This document shows, piece after piece, positions 47,341-57,033 of a stretch of DNA of 64,000 bases (within the stretch, counting starts at the first letter, position 1; each line of letters starts with the position of its first letter). Both the position numbers and the translations under genes were made by a program. The notes beneath the pieces are model-generated. The model was not told the DNA's origin. It searched no databases and was given only the letters and a program-made list of their open reading frames with translations. The stretch covers positions 434,001-498,000 of the forward strand of contig NZ_SZZH01000001.1 in assembly GCF_005298075.1 (NCBI RefSeq), given 5' to 3'. This DNA comes from Nakamurella flava (GTDB lineage: Bacteria; Actinomycetota; Actinomycetes; Mycobacteriales; Nakamurellaceae).

Positions 47341-48099
47341 ATGTCCGAACTGAACCCTCGACGCCCCTTCCGGCGGGTGCTGCTGAAACTGGGCGGCGAG
47401 ATGTTCGGTGGCGGGGACGTCGGCGTCGACCCGGACGTGGTGTCCACCGTCGCCGACCAGATCGCCGATGTCGCCGCCGACGGGGTGCAGGTCGCGGTCG
47501 TCATCGGTGGTGGCAACTTCTTCCGCGGCGCCCAGCTGCACGAGCGTGGGATGGACCGTTCCCGCGCCGACTACATGGGCATGCTCGGCACGGTCATGAA
47601 CTGCCTGGCGCTGCAGGACTTCCTCGAGCGCGAACACGATCTCGACACCCGCGTGCAGACCGCCATCACCATGGGCCAGGTCGCCGAGCCGTACATCCCG
47701 CGGCGGGCCGAACGGCATCTCGAGAAGGGCCGGGTCGTCATCTTCGGCGCCGGCGTCGGCATGCCGTACTTCTCGACCGACACCACGGCCGCGCAGCGCG
47801 CGCTGGAGATCGGCGCCGAGGTCGTCCTGATGGCCAAGGCCGTCGACGGCGTCTACGACCGTGATCCCCGCAAGTTCGACGACGCCACCATGTTCACCGA
47901 GATCACCCACCGTGAGGTGCTCGAACGGGGCCTGCAGGTGGCCGACGCGACCGCGTTCAGCCTGTGCATGGACAACGACATGCCGATCATCGTCTTCAAC
48001 CTGCTGGTGAACGGCAACATCGACAAGGCCGTCCGCGGGGCCGCCATCGGCACGCTGGTGCACACCCCACGTCCCGCCGTCGGCCGGTCCGACGCCTAG
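47341..48099 (+). CDS. pyrH: Uridylate kinase
   Basis: Hexameric UMP kinase, first step from UMP to UTP and CTP. The 252-residue amino-acid-kinase-fold protein has [10 protein letters not shown] near the N-terminus, [10 protein letters not shown], and the nucleotide-binding [15 protein letters not shown]. The ATG at 47341 has GGAGG at 47330-47334. The order rpsB-tsf-pyrH-frr-cdsA is widely conserved. Confidence 0.97.
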   Translation: MSELNPRRPFRRVLLKLGGEMFGGGDVGVDPDVVSTVADQIADVAADGVQVAVVIGGGNFFRGAQLHERGMDRSRADYMGMLGTVMNCLALQDFLEREHDLDTRVQTAITMGQVAEPYIPRRAERHLEKGRVVIFGAGVGMPYFSTDTTAAQRALEIGAEVVLMAKAVDGVYDRDPRKFDDATMFTEITHREVLERGLQVADATAFSLCMDNDMPIIVFNLLVNGNIDKAVRGAAIGTLVHTPRPAVGRSDA

Positions 48100-48159
48100 G
48101 GTGACCGAGAGCCGTTCCCCGACGCTCGGCACGACATCTCTGCAGGAAAGGTACTGGGC

Positions 48160-48717
48160 ATGATCGACGAGACGCTCTTCGACGCCGAGGAGAAGATGGA
48201 GAAGGCCGTCTCGGTGGCCAAGGACGACCTGGCCACCCTGCGGACCGGCCGGGCCAACCCGAACATGTTCGGGCGGGTGAGCATCGACTACTACGGTGCG
48301 CCGACCCCGCTGACCCAGATGGCGACCATCACCATCCCCGAAGCCCGCATGGCCGTCATCAAGCCGTACGACGCCAGCCAGCTCTCCGCCGTCGAGAAGG
48401 CCATCCGCGATTCGGATCTCGGTGTCAACCCCAGCACCGACGGCATCGTCATCCGGGTCGTCTTCCCGCAGCTCACCGAGCAGCGGCGGCGTGAGCTCGG
48501 CAAGACCGCGCGCGCCAAGGGCGAGGATGCGAAGGTCTCCATCCGCAACATCCGCCGGAAGGCCAAGGAGACCCTCGACAAGCTCGTCAAGGACGGCGAG
48601 GTCGGCGAGGACGACGTCACCCGGGCCGAGAAGGAACTGCAGTCGACCACCGACCGCTACGTCGGACAGGTCGACGAGCTGGTCAAGAACAAGGAAGCCG
48701 AGCTGCTGGAGGTCTGA
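48160..48717 (+). CDS. frr: Ribosome recycling factor
   Basis: Splits post-termination ribosomes with EF-G. The 185-residue protein has the family ends and core: [14 protein letters not shown], the [30 protein letters not shown] helical part and the C-terminal [25 protein letters not shown] helix. AGGAAAGG lies 8 nt before the ATG. The cdsA gene follows after 73 nt. Confidence 0.97.
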   Translation: MIDETLFDAEEKMEKAVSVAKDDLATLRTGRANPNMFGRVSIDYYGAPTPLTQMATITIPEARMAVIKPYDASQLSAVEKAIRDSDLGVNPSTDGIVIRVVFPQLTEQRRRELGKTARAKGEDAKVSIRNIRRKAKETLDKLVKDGEVGEDDVTRAEKELQSTTDRYVGQVDELVKNKEAELLEV

Positions 48718-48790
48718 GGGCCCGGATCGGTCGGGGACCACCCGGCGCCGCCTCGACCCACCTCCCGCAGATCGGATCCGCACCCCGACG

Positions 48791-49645
48791 ATGAGCGCCG
48801 ACCCCGCCACCCCCGCCGACCCGCCGCGGTCGTCCCGCGCCGGTCGCAACCTGCCCATGGCCCTGGCCGTCGGGCTGGGTCTGGGTGGCGTCATCATCGC
48901 CGCCCTGCTGGTCTACCGGCAGCTGTTCGTGGTGATCGTCGCGGCCGCGGTGGTGACGTCCGTCTGGGAACTGCACCAGACCCTGAGCAAGGCCCGCGGT
49001 ATCCGGCTGACCTGGGTGCCGCTGGCCGTCGGGGCGGCCGCCACCGTCGTTCTGGCGTGGCCGTACGGCCACACCGCCCAGGGGCTCGGCGTGGCGTTGA
49101 CCGTCCTGGCCTGCATGGGGTGGCGGTTCGGGCGCGGCGCCGACGGCTACCTCGCCGACGTGGCGGCGTCCAGCTTCGTCGCTGTCTACCTCGGGCTGTT
49201 CGCCAGTTTCGCGACGATGATGGTCGCGCCCCCGGACGGTCCCGGCCGGATCCTCACCTTCCTCATCATGGTCGTCGCCTCCGACACTGCCGGCTACGCC
49301 GCCGGTGTGCTGTTCGGCAAGCACCCGATGGCCCCGACGATCTCGCCCAAGAAGTCCTGGGAGGGGTTCGCGGGGTCGGTCACCGGTGCCATGATCGGCG
49401 GCGCGCTGTGCCTGAGCCTGCTGCTGCACGGCAGCTGGTGGCACGGCCTGATCAGCGGGCTCGTCGTCGCCGTCGTCGCCACGGGCGGTGACCTGGCCGA
49501 ATCGCTCATCAAGCGGGACATCGGGGTCAAGGACATGGGCACGCTGCTGCCCGGTCACGGCGGCATCATGGACCGGATGGATTCGCTGCTGCCCTCGGCC
49601 GTGGTGACCTGGCTGCTGCTCAGCGTGTTCGTCCCGATCGCCTGA
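48791..49645 (+). CDS. cdsA: Phosphatidate cytidylyltransferase
   Basis: Integral membrane enzyme making CDP-diacylglycerol from phosphatidate and CTP for phospholipid synthesis. The 284-residue protein has about eight hydrophobic helices and the diagnostic C-terminal signature LIKRDIGVKDMGTLLPGHGG followed by IMDRMDSL. The N-terminal 25 residues are polar. In most actinobacteria rlmN, dxr, rseP and ispG follow; here that order breaks off. Confidence 0.96.
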   Translation: MSADPATPADPPRSSRAGRNLPMALAVGLGLGGVIIAALLVYRQLFVVIVAAAVVTSVWELHQTLSKARGIRLTWVPLAVGAAATVVLAWPYGHTAQGLGVALTVLACMGWRFGRGADGYLADVAASSFVAVYLGLFASFATMMVAPPDGPGRILTFLIMVVASDTAGYAAGVLFGKHPMAPTISPKKSWEGFAGSVTGAMIGGALCLSLLLHGSWWHGLISGLVVAVVATGGDLAESLIKRDIGVKDMGTLLPGHGGIMDRMDSLLPSAVVTWLLLSVFVPIA

Positions 49646-49697
49646 CCCGGCCGTTCGGCTCCGGCCCACCGGAGGCCCGCTGCGGCAGGATCGGACC

Positions 49698-50441
49698 ATG
49701 ACTCCGCCCCTGGTCCTGGTGCACGCGTTCCCGCTCGACTCGCGGATGTTCGACCCGGTTCGCGCCGACCTCGCCGCCGTGACGACACTGCTCACCCCCG
49801 ACCTTCCCGGTTTCGGCACCGGTCCGGCCCTGCCGGACGGCGCACCCAGCCTCGACGCCGCGGTCGACACGGTGATCGCCGCCCTGGACGCCCAGGGTAT
49901 CGACCGGGCGATCATCGGCGGGGTCTCGCTCGGCGGGTACGTCGCCCTGGCCCTGGTGCGCCGCTTCCCGGAGCGGGTGGCCGGGTTGCTGCTCGTCGAC
50001 ACCCGGGCCGGGGCCGACGACGACGCCGCGCGGCACCGTCGGCTCGACGTCGCCGACCGCGCCGACCGGGGTGACGTCGCCCCCGGGGCCGACGCGGTCA
50101 CCCCGCTCCTCGCACCCGGGACCGCGGCCGACGTCCGGGACCGCCTGGCGGCCATCGTCGACGAGGTCCCGCCGGCCACCATCGCCTTCACCCAGCGCGC
50201 CATGGCCGCCCGCGCCGATTCGTCCCTGCTGCTCGGCCACACCGACGTGCCGGTGCTGGTGATCGTGGGAGAGCTGGACACCGTCACCCCGCCGGCCGTG
50301 GCCCGCCACATGGCCGATGCCGCGCCCCGCGGTGAGCTGAACGAGATCCCCGGGGTCGGGCACCTGCCCCCGGCCGAGGACCCGGCCGAGTTCGTGGCAC
50401 TCGTCCGTCGGTGGATGCACGAGGTCTTCCCGACCGGCTGA
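49698..50441 (+). CDS. Alpha/beta-fold hydrolase
   Basis: A 247-residue hydrolase with the nucleophile elbow GGVSLGGY (S near residue 78), an aspartate in IVGELDTVTPP and the histidine in GVGHLPPAED, completing a Ser-Asp-His triad. The oxyanion region is LVHAFPLDSRMF. Its substrate is unknown; similar proteins hydrolyse lactones, esters or enol-ester intermediates. It is monocistronic or read together with the ABC genes 41 nt downstream. Confidence 0.9.
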   Translation: MTPPLVLVHAFPLDSRMFDPVRADLAAVTTLLTPDLPGFGTGPALPDGAPSLDAAVDTVIAALDAQGIDRAIIGGVSLGGYVALALVRRFPERVAGLLLVDTRAGADDDAARHRRLDVADRADRGDVAPGADAVTPLLAPGTAADVRDRLAAIVDEVPPATIAFTQRAMAARADSSLLLGHTDVPVLVIVGELDTVTPPAVARHMADAAPRGELNEIPGVGHLPPAEDPAEFVALVRRWMHEVFPTG

Positions 50442-50482
50442 CCCTTCGGACCGTAGGCGGGGGCGTGTGCCACAGTGTTGGC

Positions 50483-51349
50483 ATGACCGAGAAGAGTGAG
50501 AGGTCGTTCATGGGTGGGGATCCACTTCTCGACCAGCAGCTGCCGTCCTACCCGGGGGCCGACGGTCTGATCGCCGCCACCCACGGCGAGGCCGTCGTCC
50601 TGCGCGGGCTGACCAAACGGTACGACGGGCGCGCCGTCGTCGACGACGTGTCGCTGGACGTGCCCAAGGGATCGTTCTTCGGGCTGGTCGGGCCGAACGG
50701 GGCCGGCAAGACCACGACGCTGTCGATGGTGACGGGGCTGCTGCGACCGGACGCCGGACGCGCGATCGTCGCCGGGGCCGATGTGTGGTCGGACCCGGCC
50801 ACGGCCAAGGCGCGGATGGGGGTGCTGCCGGACGGCCTGCGGTTGTTCGAACGCCTCTCCGGCGCCGAGCTGCTCAGCTACCTCGGTCGGTTGCGGGGTA
50901 TGCCGGCCGCGACCGTCCAGAGCCGCGCGGACGAACTGCTGCGGGTCCTGGACCTCGAGGGCGACAGCACCAAGCTGGTCGCCGACTACTCCACCGGCAT
51001 GCGCAAGAAGATCACCCTGGCCGCCGCCCTGCTGCACTCCCCGCCGGTGGTACTGCTGGACGAGCCCCTGGAGGCCGTCGATCCGGTCTCGGCCCGGGTG
51101 ATCCGTACCGTGCTGGCCCGCTACACCGCGGCCGGCGGCACGGTCGTGTTCTCCTCGCACGTCATGGCCCTCGTCGAGGCGCTGTGTTCACACGTCGCCG
51201 TCATGGCGCACGGGCGGGTGGTCGCCTCGGGCGACATCGCCAGCGTGCGGGGCGACGCGGCGAGCCTGGACGACGCCTTCATGCACATCGTGGGCGCCTC
51301 CGACGTCGGGGAAGGGGGGCTCGAATGGTTGGGGTCTTCGCCAGTCTGA
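50483..51349 (+). CDS. ABC transporter ATP-binding protein
   Basis: A 288-residue nucleotide-binding subunit. Motifs are Walker A GPNGAGKTTT, a divergent signature YSTGMRKK in place of LSGGQ, Walker B VVLLDEPLEAVDP, and the H-loop SSHVM. The N-terminal 40 residues precede the ABC domain and may include a false start; the ATG at 50510 is in frame and has GAGAGG upstream. It overlaps the permease gene by 25 nt, so both belong to one exporter of unknown substrate. Confidence 0.9.
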   Translation: MTEKSERSFMGGDPLLDQQLPSYPGADGLIAATHGEAVVLRGLTKRYDGRAVVDDVSLDVPKGSFFGLVGPNGAGKTTTLSMVTGLLRPDAGRAIVAGADVWSDPATAKARMGVLPDGLRLFERLSGAELLSYLGRLRGMPAATVQSRADELLRVLDLEGDSTKLVADYSTGMRKKITLAAALLHSPPVVLLDEPLEAVDPVSARVIRTVLARYTAAGGTVVFSSHVMALVEALCSHVAVMAHGRVVASGDIASVRGDAASLDDAFMHIVGASDVGEGGLEWLGSSPV

Positions 51350-52911
51350 AGTGGCGGTTGGTGACGAGCCGGCTGCGCGCCACCTCCGGGGGCACCCGGG
51401 TCGGGATCATCGTCGGCCTGGGCGTGCTGGTCGTCGTACTCGGGTTCATCGTGTTCGGCCTGGTCTCACTGCGCCTGGTCCCGCAGGTCGCGCAGACGTT
51501 CGTCGTCACGCTGTTCGTGCTGCAGGCGGTCGCCTGGGCGATCGCCCCGATGGTCGCGTTCGGGGTCGACGAGACGGTCGACCCGGCCAAGTTCTCGCTG
51601 CTGCCGCTCCGGGCCCCGACGCTGCAACGCGGCCTGCTGGTCGCCTCCCTGATCGGGCTGCTGCCGGCCTGCAACCTCGTCGTCCTGTTCGGGGCCGCTC
51701 TGGCCATCAGCGATCCGTGGTCGGTGCTGCCGATCGCCCTGGTGGCGGCGATCCTGCAACTGCTGTTGTGCGTCGTCCTGTCGCGGGCCCTGTCGACCTC
51801 CCTGTCGGCCCTGATGTCCAGCCGTCGCGGCCGGGACCTCGGCCTCATCGTCGGCGTCGGCATCTTCGCCCTGTACATGGGCTTCACCTGGACCCTGAAC
51901 CGGGGCGACGGGGCCGGTCTGGCCACCGGCGCCACGGCGCTGGCCTCGGCGTTGGCCTGGTCGCCGCCCGGCGCGCTGGCCCGGTTGCCGCTGCTGGTCG
52001 CGCAGGGCGCCTGGATCGAGGTGGGGGCTGCCGTGCTGGTCGCCGCGGCCGGGTTGGGGCTGGCCTGGTGGTGGTGGTCGGCCGCCCTGCGGCGCAGCCT
52101 GACGACGGTGCCGTCGGTGACGTCCAGCTCCGCGCCGGCCGGCGAGCACCAGTCGACGGCGGTCGGCGTCGGCCTGCTCGGCACCGCCCGGGTCGTCGCC
52201 CAGCGGGATCGGCTGCTCATCTGGCGGGACCCGATGCGCCGGGCCGCCTGGCTGGTGCTGCTCGTGCTGGCCATCGGCTGGCCGTTCATCGTCATCGGCC
52301 ATTCGGGGGCCCTGTACGCGGTGACCCTGGCCGCGCTGCTGGTCGGGGCGCAGGCCGGCAACATCTACGCGATTGACGGGTCAGCGCTCTGGCTGCACAT
52401 GATGATCATCGCCGACCGTACGAAGGCCCGGGGTGAGGCCCTCGGCCACGCCCTGGCCGCGGGCGTTCTGGGCATCGTCGTCGTCCTCGTCTCGCTGGTG
52501 GCCCTGGCCGCCGTCTACGACGACTGGGCCCTGCTGCCCGGCGCGATCGGCCTGTGCCTGTCCGCGGTGCTCGGCAGCCTGGCCGTCGCGCTGTACCTGT
52601 CGGCCCGCCTGCCGTACGCCGTGCCGCAGAGCCGGAAGTCGATGTTCGCGTCCAGCGTCGCGGGGCAGAAGGGACGCACGGCGGTGGCCACGCTGTCGCT
52701 GATGGTGGGCGGTGCCGTGCTCGCCCTGCCGGCGGCCGGGTTCGTCCTTGCCGCACACGTCGTCGACCCGATCTGGGGCTGGGTGGGCCTGGTGGTCGGG
52801 CCGGTCGTGGCGTTCGCCGCGGTCTGGTTCGCGCTGGGACGCACGGCCGACCTGTTCCTGGAGACCGAGCCGGAGATCCTCGACGTGGTCCGGGCCGGCG
52901 ACCGGGTCTGA
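51325..52911 (+). CDS. ABC transporter permease, large hydrophobic subunit
   Basis: A 528-residue membrane protein with ten to twelve hydrophobic helices in two halves, separated by a polar loop (VPSVTSSSAPAGEHQ near residue 265). No periplasmic-binding protein gene is nearby, so export is likely. The sequence does not match a drug- or metal-specific family that I recognise. It starts within the ATPase gene and is followed by a clear terminator. Confidence 0.87.
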   Translation: MVGVFASLKWRLVTSRLRATSGGTRVGIIVGLGVLVVVLGFIVFGLVSLRLVPQVAQTFVVTLFVLQAVAWAIAPMVAFGVDETVDPAKFSLLPLRAPTLQRGLLVASLIGLLPACNLVVLFGAALAISDPWSVLPIALVAAILQLLLCVVLSRALSTSLSALMSSRRGRDLGLIVGVGIFALYMGFTWTLNRGDGAGLATGATALASALAWSPPGALARLPLLVAQGAWIEVGAAVLVAAAGLGLAWWWWSAALRRSLTTVPSVTSSSAPAGEHQSTAVGVGLLGTARVVAQRDRLLIWRDPMRRAAWLVLLVLAIGWPFIVIGHSGALYAVTLAALLVGAQAGNIYAIDGSALWLHMMIIADRTKARGEALGHALAAGVLGIVVVLVSLVALAAVYDDWALLPGAIGLCLSAVLGSLAVALYLSARLPYAVPQSRKSMFASSVAGQKGRTAVATLSLMVGGAVLALPAAGFVLAAHVVDPIWGWVGLVVGPVVAFAAVWFALGRTADLFLETEPEILDVVRAGDRV

Positions 52912-52933
52912 CCACCGTCTGCCGCTACGGAAT

Positions 52934-52963
52934 GAGCCCCGACCGGTGACCCGGTCGGGGCTC
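52934..52963. terminator. Bidirectional Rho-independent terminator
   Basis: Perfect 13-bp stem: GAGCCCCGACCGG (52934-52946) and its complement (52951-52963), TGAC loop, then TTTCC on the plus strand. It serves the permease gene and, on the other strand, the convergent coiled-coil gene that ends at 52982. Confidence 0.88.
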
Positions 52964-52981
52964 TTTCCGTGAGGCGAGCGG

Positions 52982-54520
52982 TCAGCGGCGGCTGATCGGG
53001 GTGGCGCCGTCGCGCCGGGAATCCTTGCCCTGCTGACGCGGCAGCTCGGACGCCGTCGAGGACAGGTGCTCCTCGGTGACGGCCGGGAAGGTGTCGGTGA
53101 CCTCGGAGTCCGCGGGCGTTCCGACGGCCGGCAGCGAGGACCCGGCGGGCGGGCCGGAGCTCACGGCCGACGGGGTCGTCGCGTCCTGCTGCGCGCCGTC
53201 CTCGGCCCCCGGACCGTCGACGCCGACCTGGTTCCACGGCGCACTGGCGTCCGCGCTATCGAAGTCCTCCGGCAGGCCGGTGGGCCGGGCGGCCGGGTCC
53301 GCCGGGAAGTCCGCGGTGACCGGACGGCCCTGCTCCTGCGCCGGCGGCTCGATGACCGCGGGTGCGGTCCGGACGAGTTCGTCGATCCGACCGAGATGAC
53401 CGCGCAGATCGGTGAGCTGACCGAGGATGCGTCCCCGCAGATCCGACAGCTGGTCGATGGCCTGATCGGCCTCGGTCACCCGCTGGTGCGACTCGGCCGC
53501 GGCGCGCCGGACGAGATCCGCCGACCGGGCGGTCGCCTCGGCGACGAGCCGCTCCGCCTCGGCCTCGGCCTCGGCGACCCGCTGCTTGGCGTCCGCGACC
53601 GACAGTTCCTCGCGTTCGGTGAGCCGCTGGTGCGCCTCGTTGCGACGGGCCGCGATCGCGATCTCGAAGTCCTCGGCGACCTGCTTGCGGTACGCGGCGC
53701 CCTCGGAGTCCAGCCGCTGCCGTTCGGCGTCGGCGGCCGCGGTGAGCGATTCGGCCTCGGCACGGGCGGTGCTGACCAGCCGTTCGGCCTCGGCGCGGGC
53801 CGCACCGAGGGTGCTGGCCGACTCGGAGCGGGCCGCGGTCACCGTCTGCTCGGCCTCGGTGCGGGCGGACTGCAGGGTGTTGGTGGCCTCCGTGCGGGCC
53901 GCGGTCAGCGTGCTGTCCGCCTCCGCACGGGCCGAGCCCAGAGTGGCCTCGGCCTCGGTGCGAGCCGAGGTGACCAGCCGGTCGGCCTCCGCGGCCGCGG
54001 CGGACACCATATTGTGGGCATCGCGGTTGGCGGCGGCGCGGGTGTTCTCGGCATCCGTCCGGGCCTCGGTGACCAGTTGGTCCACCTGCTCGGCCAGCTG
54101 GCGCCGGGTGCGCTCGCGTTCGCTGTCGAACGCCTCGCGTTCGGAGTTGGTGCGGGCGGCGATCGCGGCGGCCGAGCCGCGTACCTGCTCGGCGTCGCTA
54201 TTGGCCCGGGCCCGGATCTCGGCCGCCTCGTCCTCGGCCAGCCGGATCATGCGTTCCATGCGGTTGGACAGACCCGCCATGGACACCGGTTCCCGGGCCA
54301 TCTGGTCCAGCTGCGCGCGCAGGTGGTCGACCTCGCCCTGGGCGTGGGACAGCTGCGCGGTCACCTCGGACAGCCGCTGGTTGGTCGCGTCGCTGTTGGC
54401 GGTGGCGATCCGCAGGTCGTACTCGAGCCGTTCCAGATGCGCCGTGACCTGGTCCGGTGCGTATCCCCGGCGGACCAGATCGAACGGGATCTGGGCCGGC
54501 ATCCATTCGTTGGAACTCAT
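52982..54520 (-). CDS. DivIVA-like coiled-coil protein with hendecad repeats
   Basis: A 512-residue protein. Residues 10-40 (QIPFDLVRRGYAPDQVTAHL) resemble the DivIVA/Wag31 N-terminal domain that senses membrane curvature. A long coiled coil spans about 45-385, with seven regular 11-residue repeats of the type SARTEAEATLG at 185-261 and weaker ones around them. The last 125 residues are Pro/Ser/Asp-rich and probably disordered. Hendecad coiled coils with a DivIVA start suggest a cytoskeletal scaffold of the Scy/Wag31 kind in polar growth or division; this is inference. The ATG at 54520 gives MSSNEWMPAQ. Confidence 0.85.
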   Translation of the reverse strand: MSSNEWMPAQIPFDLVRRGYAPDQVTAHLERLEYDLRIATANSDATNQRLSEVTAQLSHAQGEVDHLRAQLDQMAREPVSMAGLSNRMERMIRLAEDEAAEIRARANSDAEQVRGSAAAIAARTNSEREAFDSERERTRRQLAEQVDQLVTEARTDAENTRAAANRDAHNMVSAAAAEADRLVTSARTEAEATLGSARAEADSTLTAARTEATNTLQSARTEAEQTVTAARSESASTLGAARAEAERLVSTARAEAESLTAAADAERQRLDSEGAAYRKQVAEDFEIAIAARRNEAHQRLTEREELSVADAKQRVAEAEAEAERLVAEATARSADLVRRAAAESHQRVTEADQAIDQLSDLRGRILGQLTDLRGHLGRIDELVRTAPAVIEPPAQEQGRPVTADFPADPAARPTGLPEDFDSADASAPWNQVGVDGPGAEDGAQQDATTPSAVSSGPPAGSSLPAVGTPADSEVTDTFPAVTEEHLSSTASELPRQQGKDSRRDGATPISRR

Positions 54521-54597
54521 CGGCCCATCGTTCCACTCCGGCGTCCCCCCGGCCGACAGGCGAGGCCGAACAGGTCGTTCCCGGCGGCCCACCCATT

Positions 54598-54613
54598 TGT
54601 GAGCTAGCTCACA
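54598..54613. promoter_or_regulatory. Perfect CRP/GlxR-type site
   Basis: TGTGAGCTAGCTCACA is a full 16-bp palindrome matching both the CRP consensus TGTGA-N6-TCACA and the corynebacterial GlxR form with TA in the centre. It lies 78 bp before the coiled-coil gene start and 95 bp before the thiolase start, so it may serve either. Confidence 0.72.
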
Positions 54614-54672
54614 GTAGTCGGCGCATTTGCCCTGATCGGGTCGTTCTGACGGTCCGCCGGCCGGCGGCGTGA

Positions 54673-54712
54673 GCCATGGTTAGCAACTGCGAGCTACGTT
54701 GCTAACCATGGC
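54673..54712. promoter_or_regulatory. 15-bp inverted repeat over the thiolase start codon, likely operator
   Basis: GCCATGGTTAGCAAC (54673-54687) and its exact complement (54698-54712) are separated by 10 bp. The right arm contains the thiolase ATG (54708-54710). TACGTT at 54695-54700, straddling spacer and right arm, fits a -10 box for a leaderless transcript. A dimeric repressor, for example of the TetR type, binding here would block initiation directly. Confidence 0.7.
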
Positions 54713-55907
54713 ATCAACGGTGATCGTGGCGGGGGCTCGCACCCCGATGGGACGCTTCAACGGTGCGCTGGCGTCGGTGCCGGCCACCGAACTGGGTGGC
54801 ACGGCGATCCGTGCCGCGCTCGAGCGGGCCGAGGTGCCCGCCGGCGACGTGGACTACGTGATCATGGGCCAGGTCCTGCAGGCCGGCAGCGGTCAGATCC
54901 CGGCCCGCCAGGCCGCGGTGGCCGGCGGCGTCTCCATGGACGTGCCCGCGGTCACCGTCAACAAGGTCTGCCTGTCCGGTCTGTACGCGATCGGCCTGGC
55001 CGACCAGCTCATCCGCGCCGGCGAGTTCACCACGGTGGTGGCCGGCGGTATGGAGTCGATGACCCAGGCCCCGCACCTGCTGCCGAACTCCCGTGCCGGG
55101 TTCAAGTACGGCGACATCACCATGGTCGACCACCTCGACCATGACGGTCTGCACGACGTGTTCACCGATCTGCCGATGGGTCAGCTCACCGAGGCCGAGA
55201 ACGACCGCGTCTTCGTCTCCCGCGCGGACCAGGACGCGTTCGCCGCCCGCTCCCACCAGCTCGCCGCCGCCGCCGTCAGCTCCGGCGTCTTCAAGGCCGA
55301 GATCGAGCCGGTCGTCGTCAAGGGTCGCAAGGGCGACACGGTCGTCGAGTCCGACGAGGGGATCCGTCCGGACACCACGGTCGAGACGCTGGCCAAGCTG
55401 CGTCCGGCCTTCCGCAAGGACGGCACCATCACCGCGGGCACCGCGTCGCAGATCTCCGACGGCGCGGCCGCCGTGGTCGTCATGGACCGCGACACCGCGC
55501 AGGAGCGGGGACTGGACTGGATCGCCGAGATCGGCGCCTACGCCACCATCGCCGGCCCCGACTCCACCCTGCAGGACAAGCCCGCCCGGGCCATCGCCAA
55601 GGCCTGCCGCAAGGCCGGTATCGACCCGAAGGACCTCGACCTGGTCGAGATCAACGAGGCGTTCTCCGCCGTCGCGCTGGCCAGCATCCGCGAGCTGGGC
55701 CTGGACGAGGACAAGGTGAACGTCAACGGCGGGGCCATCGCGCTCGGCCATCCGATCGGTGCCTCCGGGGCCCGCATCCTGCTGCACTTGGCGCTGGAGC
55801 TGCAGCGCCGCGGTGGCGGCACCGGCGTCGCCACCCTGTGCGGTGGCGGCGGACAGGGCGACGCCGTCCTGATCACCGTGCCGAAGACGGGCACCCTCAC
55901 CCGCTGA
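54708..55907 (+). CDS. fadA4: Acetyl-CoA C-acetyltransferase (thiolase)
   Basis: Interconverts two acetyl-CoA and acetoacetyl-CoA, at the border of fatty acid degradation and ketone or PHB-type synthesis. The 399-residue protein has the complete thiolase triad: C88 in NKVCLSG, H348 in [14 protein letters not shown] and C378 in LCGGGGQG. The order thiolase, thioredoxin-like protein, glgB recalls fadA4-Rv1324-glgB of M. tuberculosis, hence the suggested symbol. The ATG is within a large inverted repeat and lacks a ribosome binding site, consistent with a regulated leaderless mRNA. A hairpin follows the stop. Confidence 0.94.
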   Translation: MASTVIVAGARTPMGRFNGALASVPATELGGTAIRAALERAEVPAGDVDYVIMGQVLQAGSGQIPARQAAVAGGVSMDVPAVTVNKVCLSGLYAIGLADQLIRAGEFTTVVAGGMESMTQAPHLLPNSRAGFKYGDITMVDHLDHDGLHDVFTDLPMGQLTEAENDRVFVSRADQDAFAARSHQLAAAAVSSGVFKAEIEPVVVKGRKGDTVVESDEGIRPDTTVETLAKLRPAFRKDGTITAGTASQISDGAAAVVVMDRDTAQERGLDWIAEIGAYATIAGPDSTLQDKPARAIAKACRKAGIDPKDLDLVEINEAFSAVALASIRELGLDEDKVNVNGGAIALGHPIGASGARILLHLALELQRRGGGTGVATLCGGGGQGDAVLITVPKTGTLTR

Positions 55908-55917
55908 CGCCCCTGCG

Positions 55918-55960
55918 CCGGGTGGTGGTCGGGCGGGCCTCCCGTCCCGCCACCACCCGG
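55918..55960 (+). terminator. Terminator after the thiolase gene
   Basis: CCGGGTGGTGG (55918-55928) pairs exactly with CCACCACCCGG (55950-55960), and the inner bases can extend the stem with a bulge. It begins 11 nt after the stop codon. No T-tract. Confidence 0.7.
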
Positions 55961-56073
55961 CCGGGGTAGACCCTGAGCCCGCTTTCCGGTGGCGTCCGGG
56001 TGATCCCGGATCATTCCCGGAACCGGACAAGCGGGCCGCAACGTGACGCGGCGGCGTTGTTACGGTGACCGGC

Positions 56074-57029
<956 letters not shown>

Positions 57030-57033
<4 letters not shown>

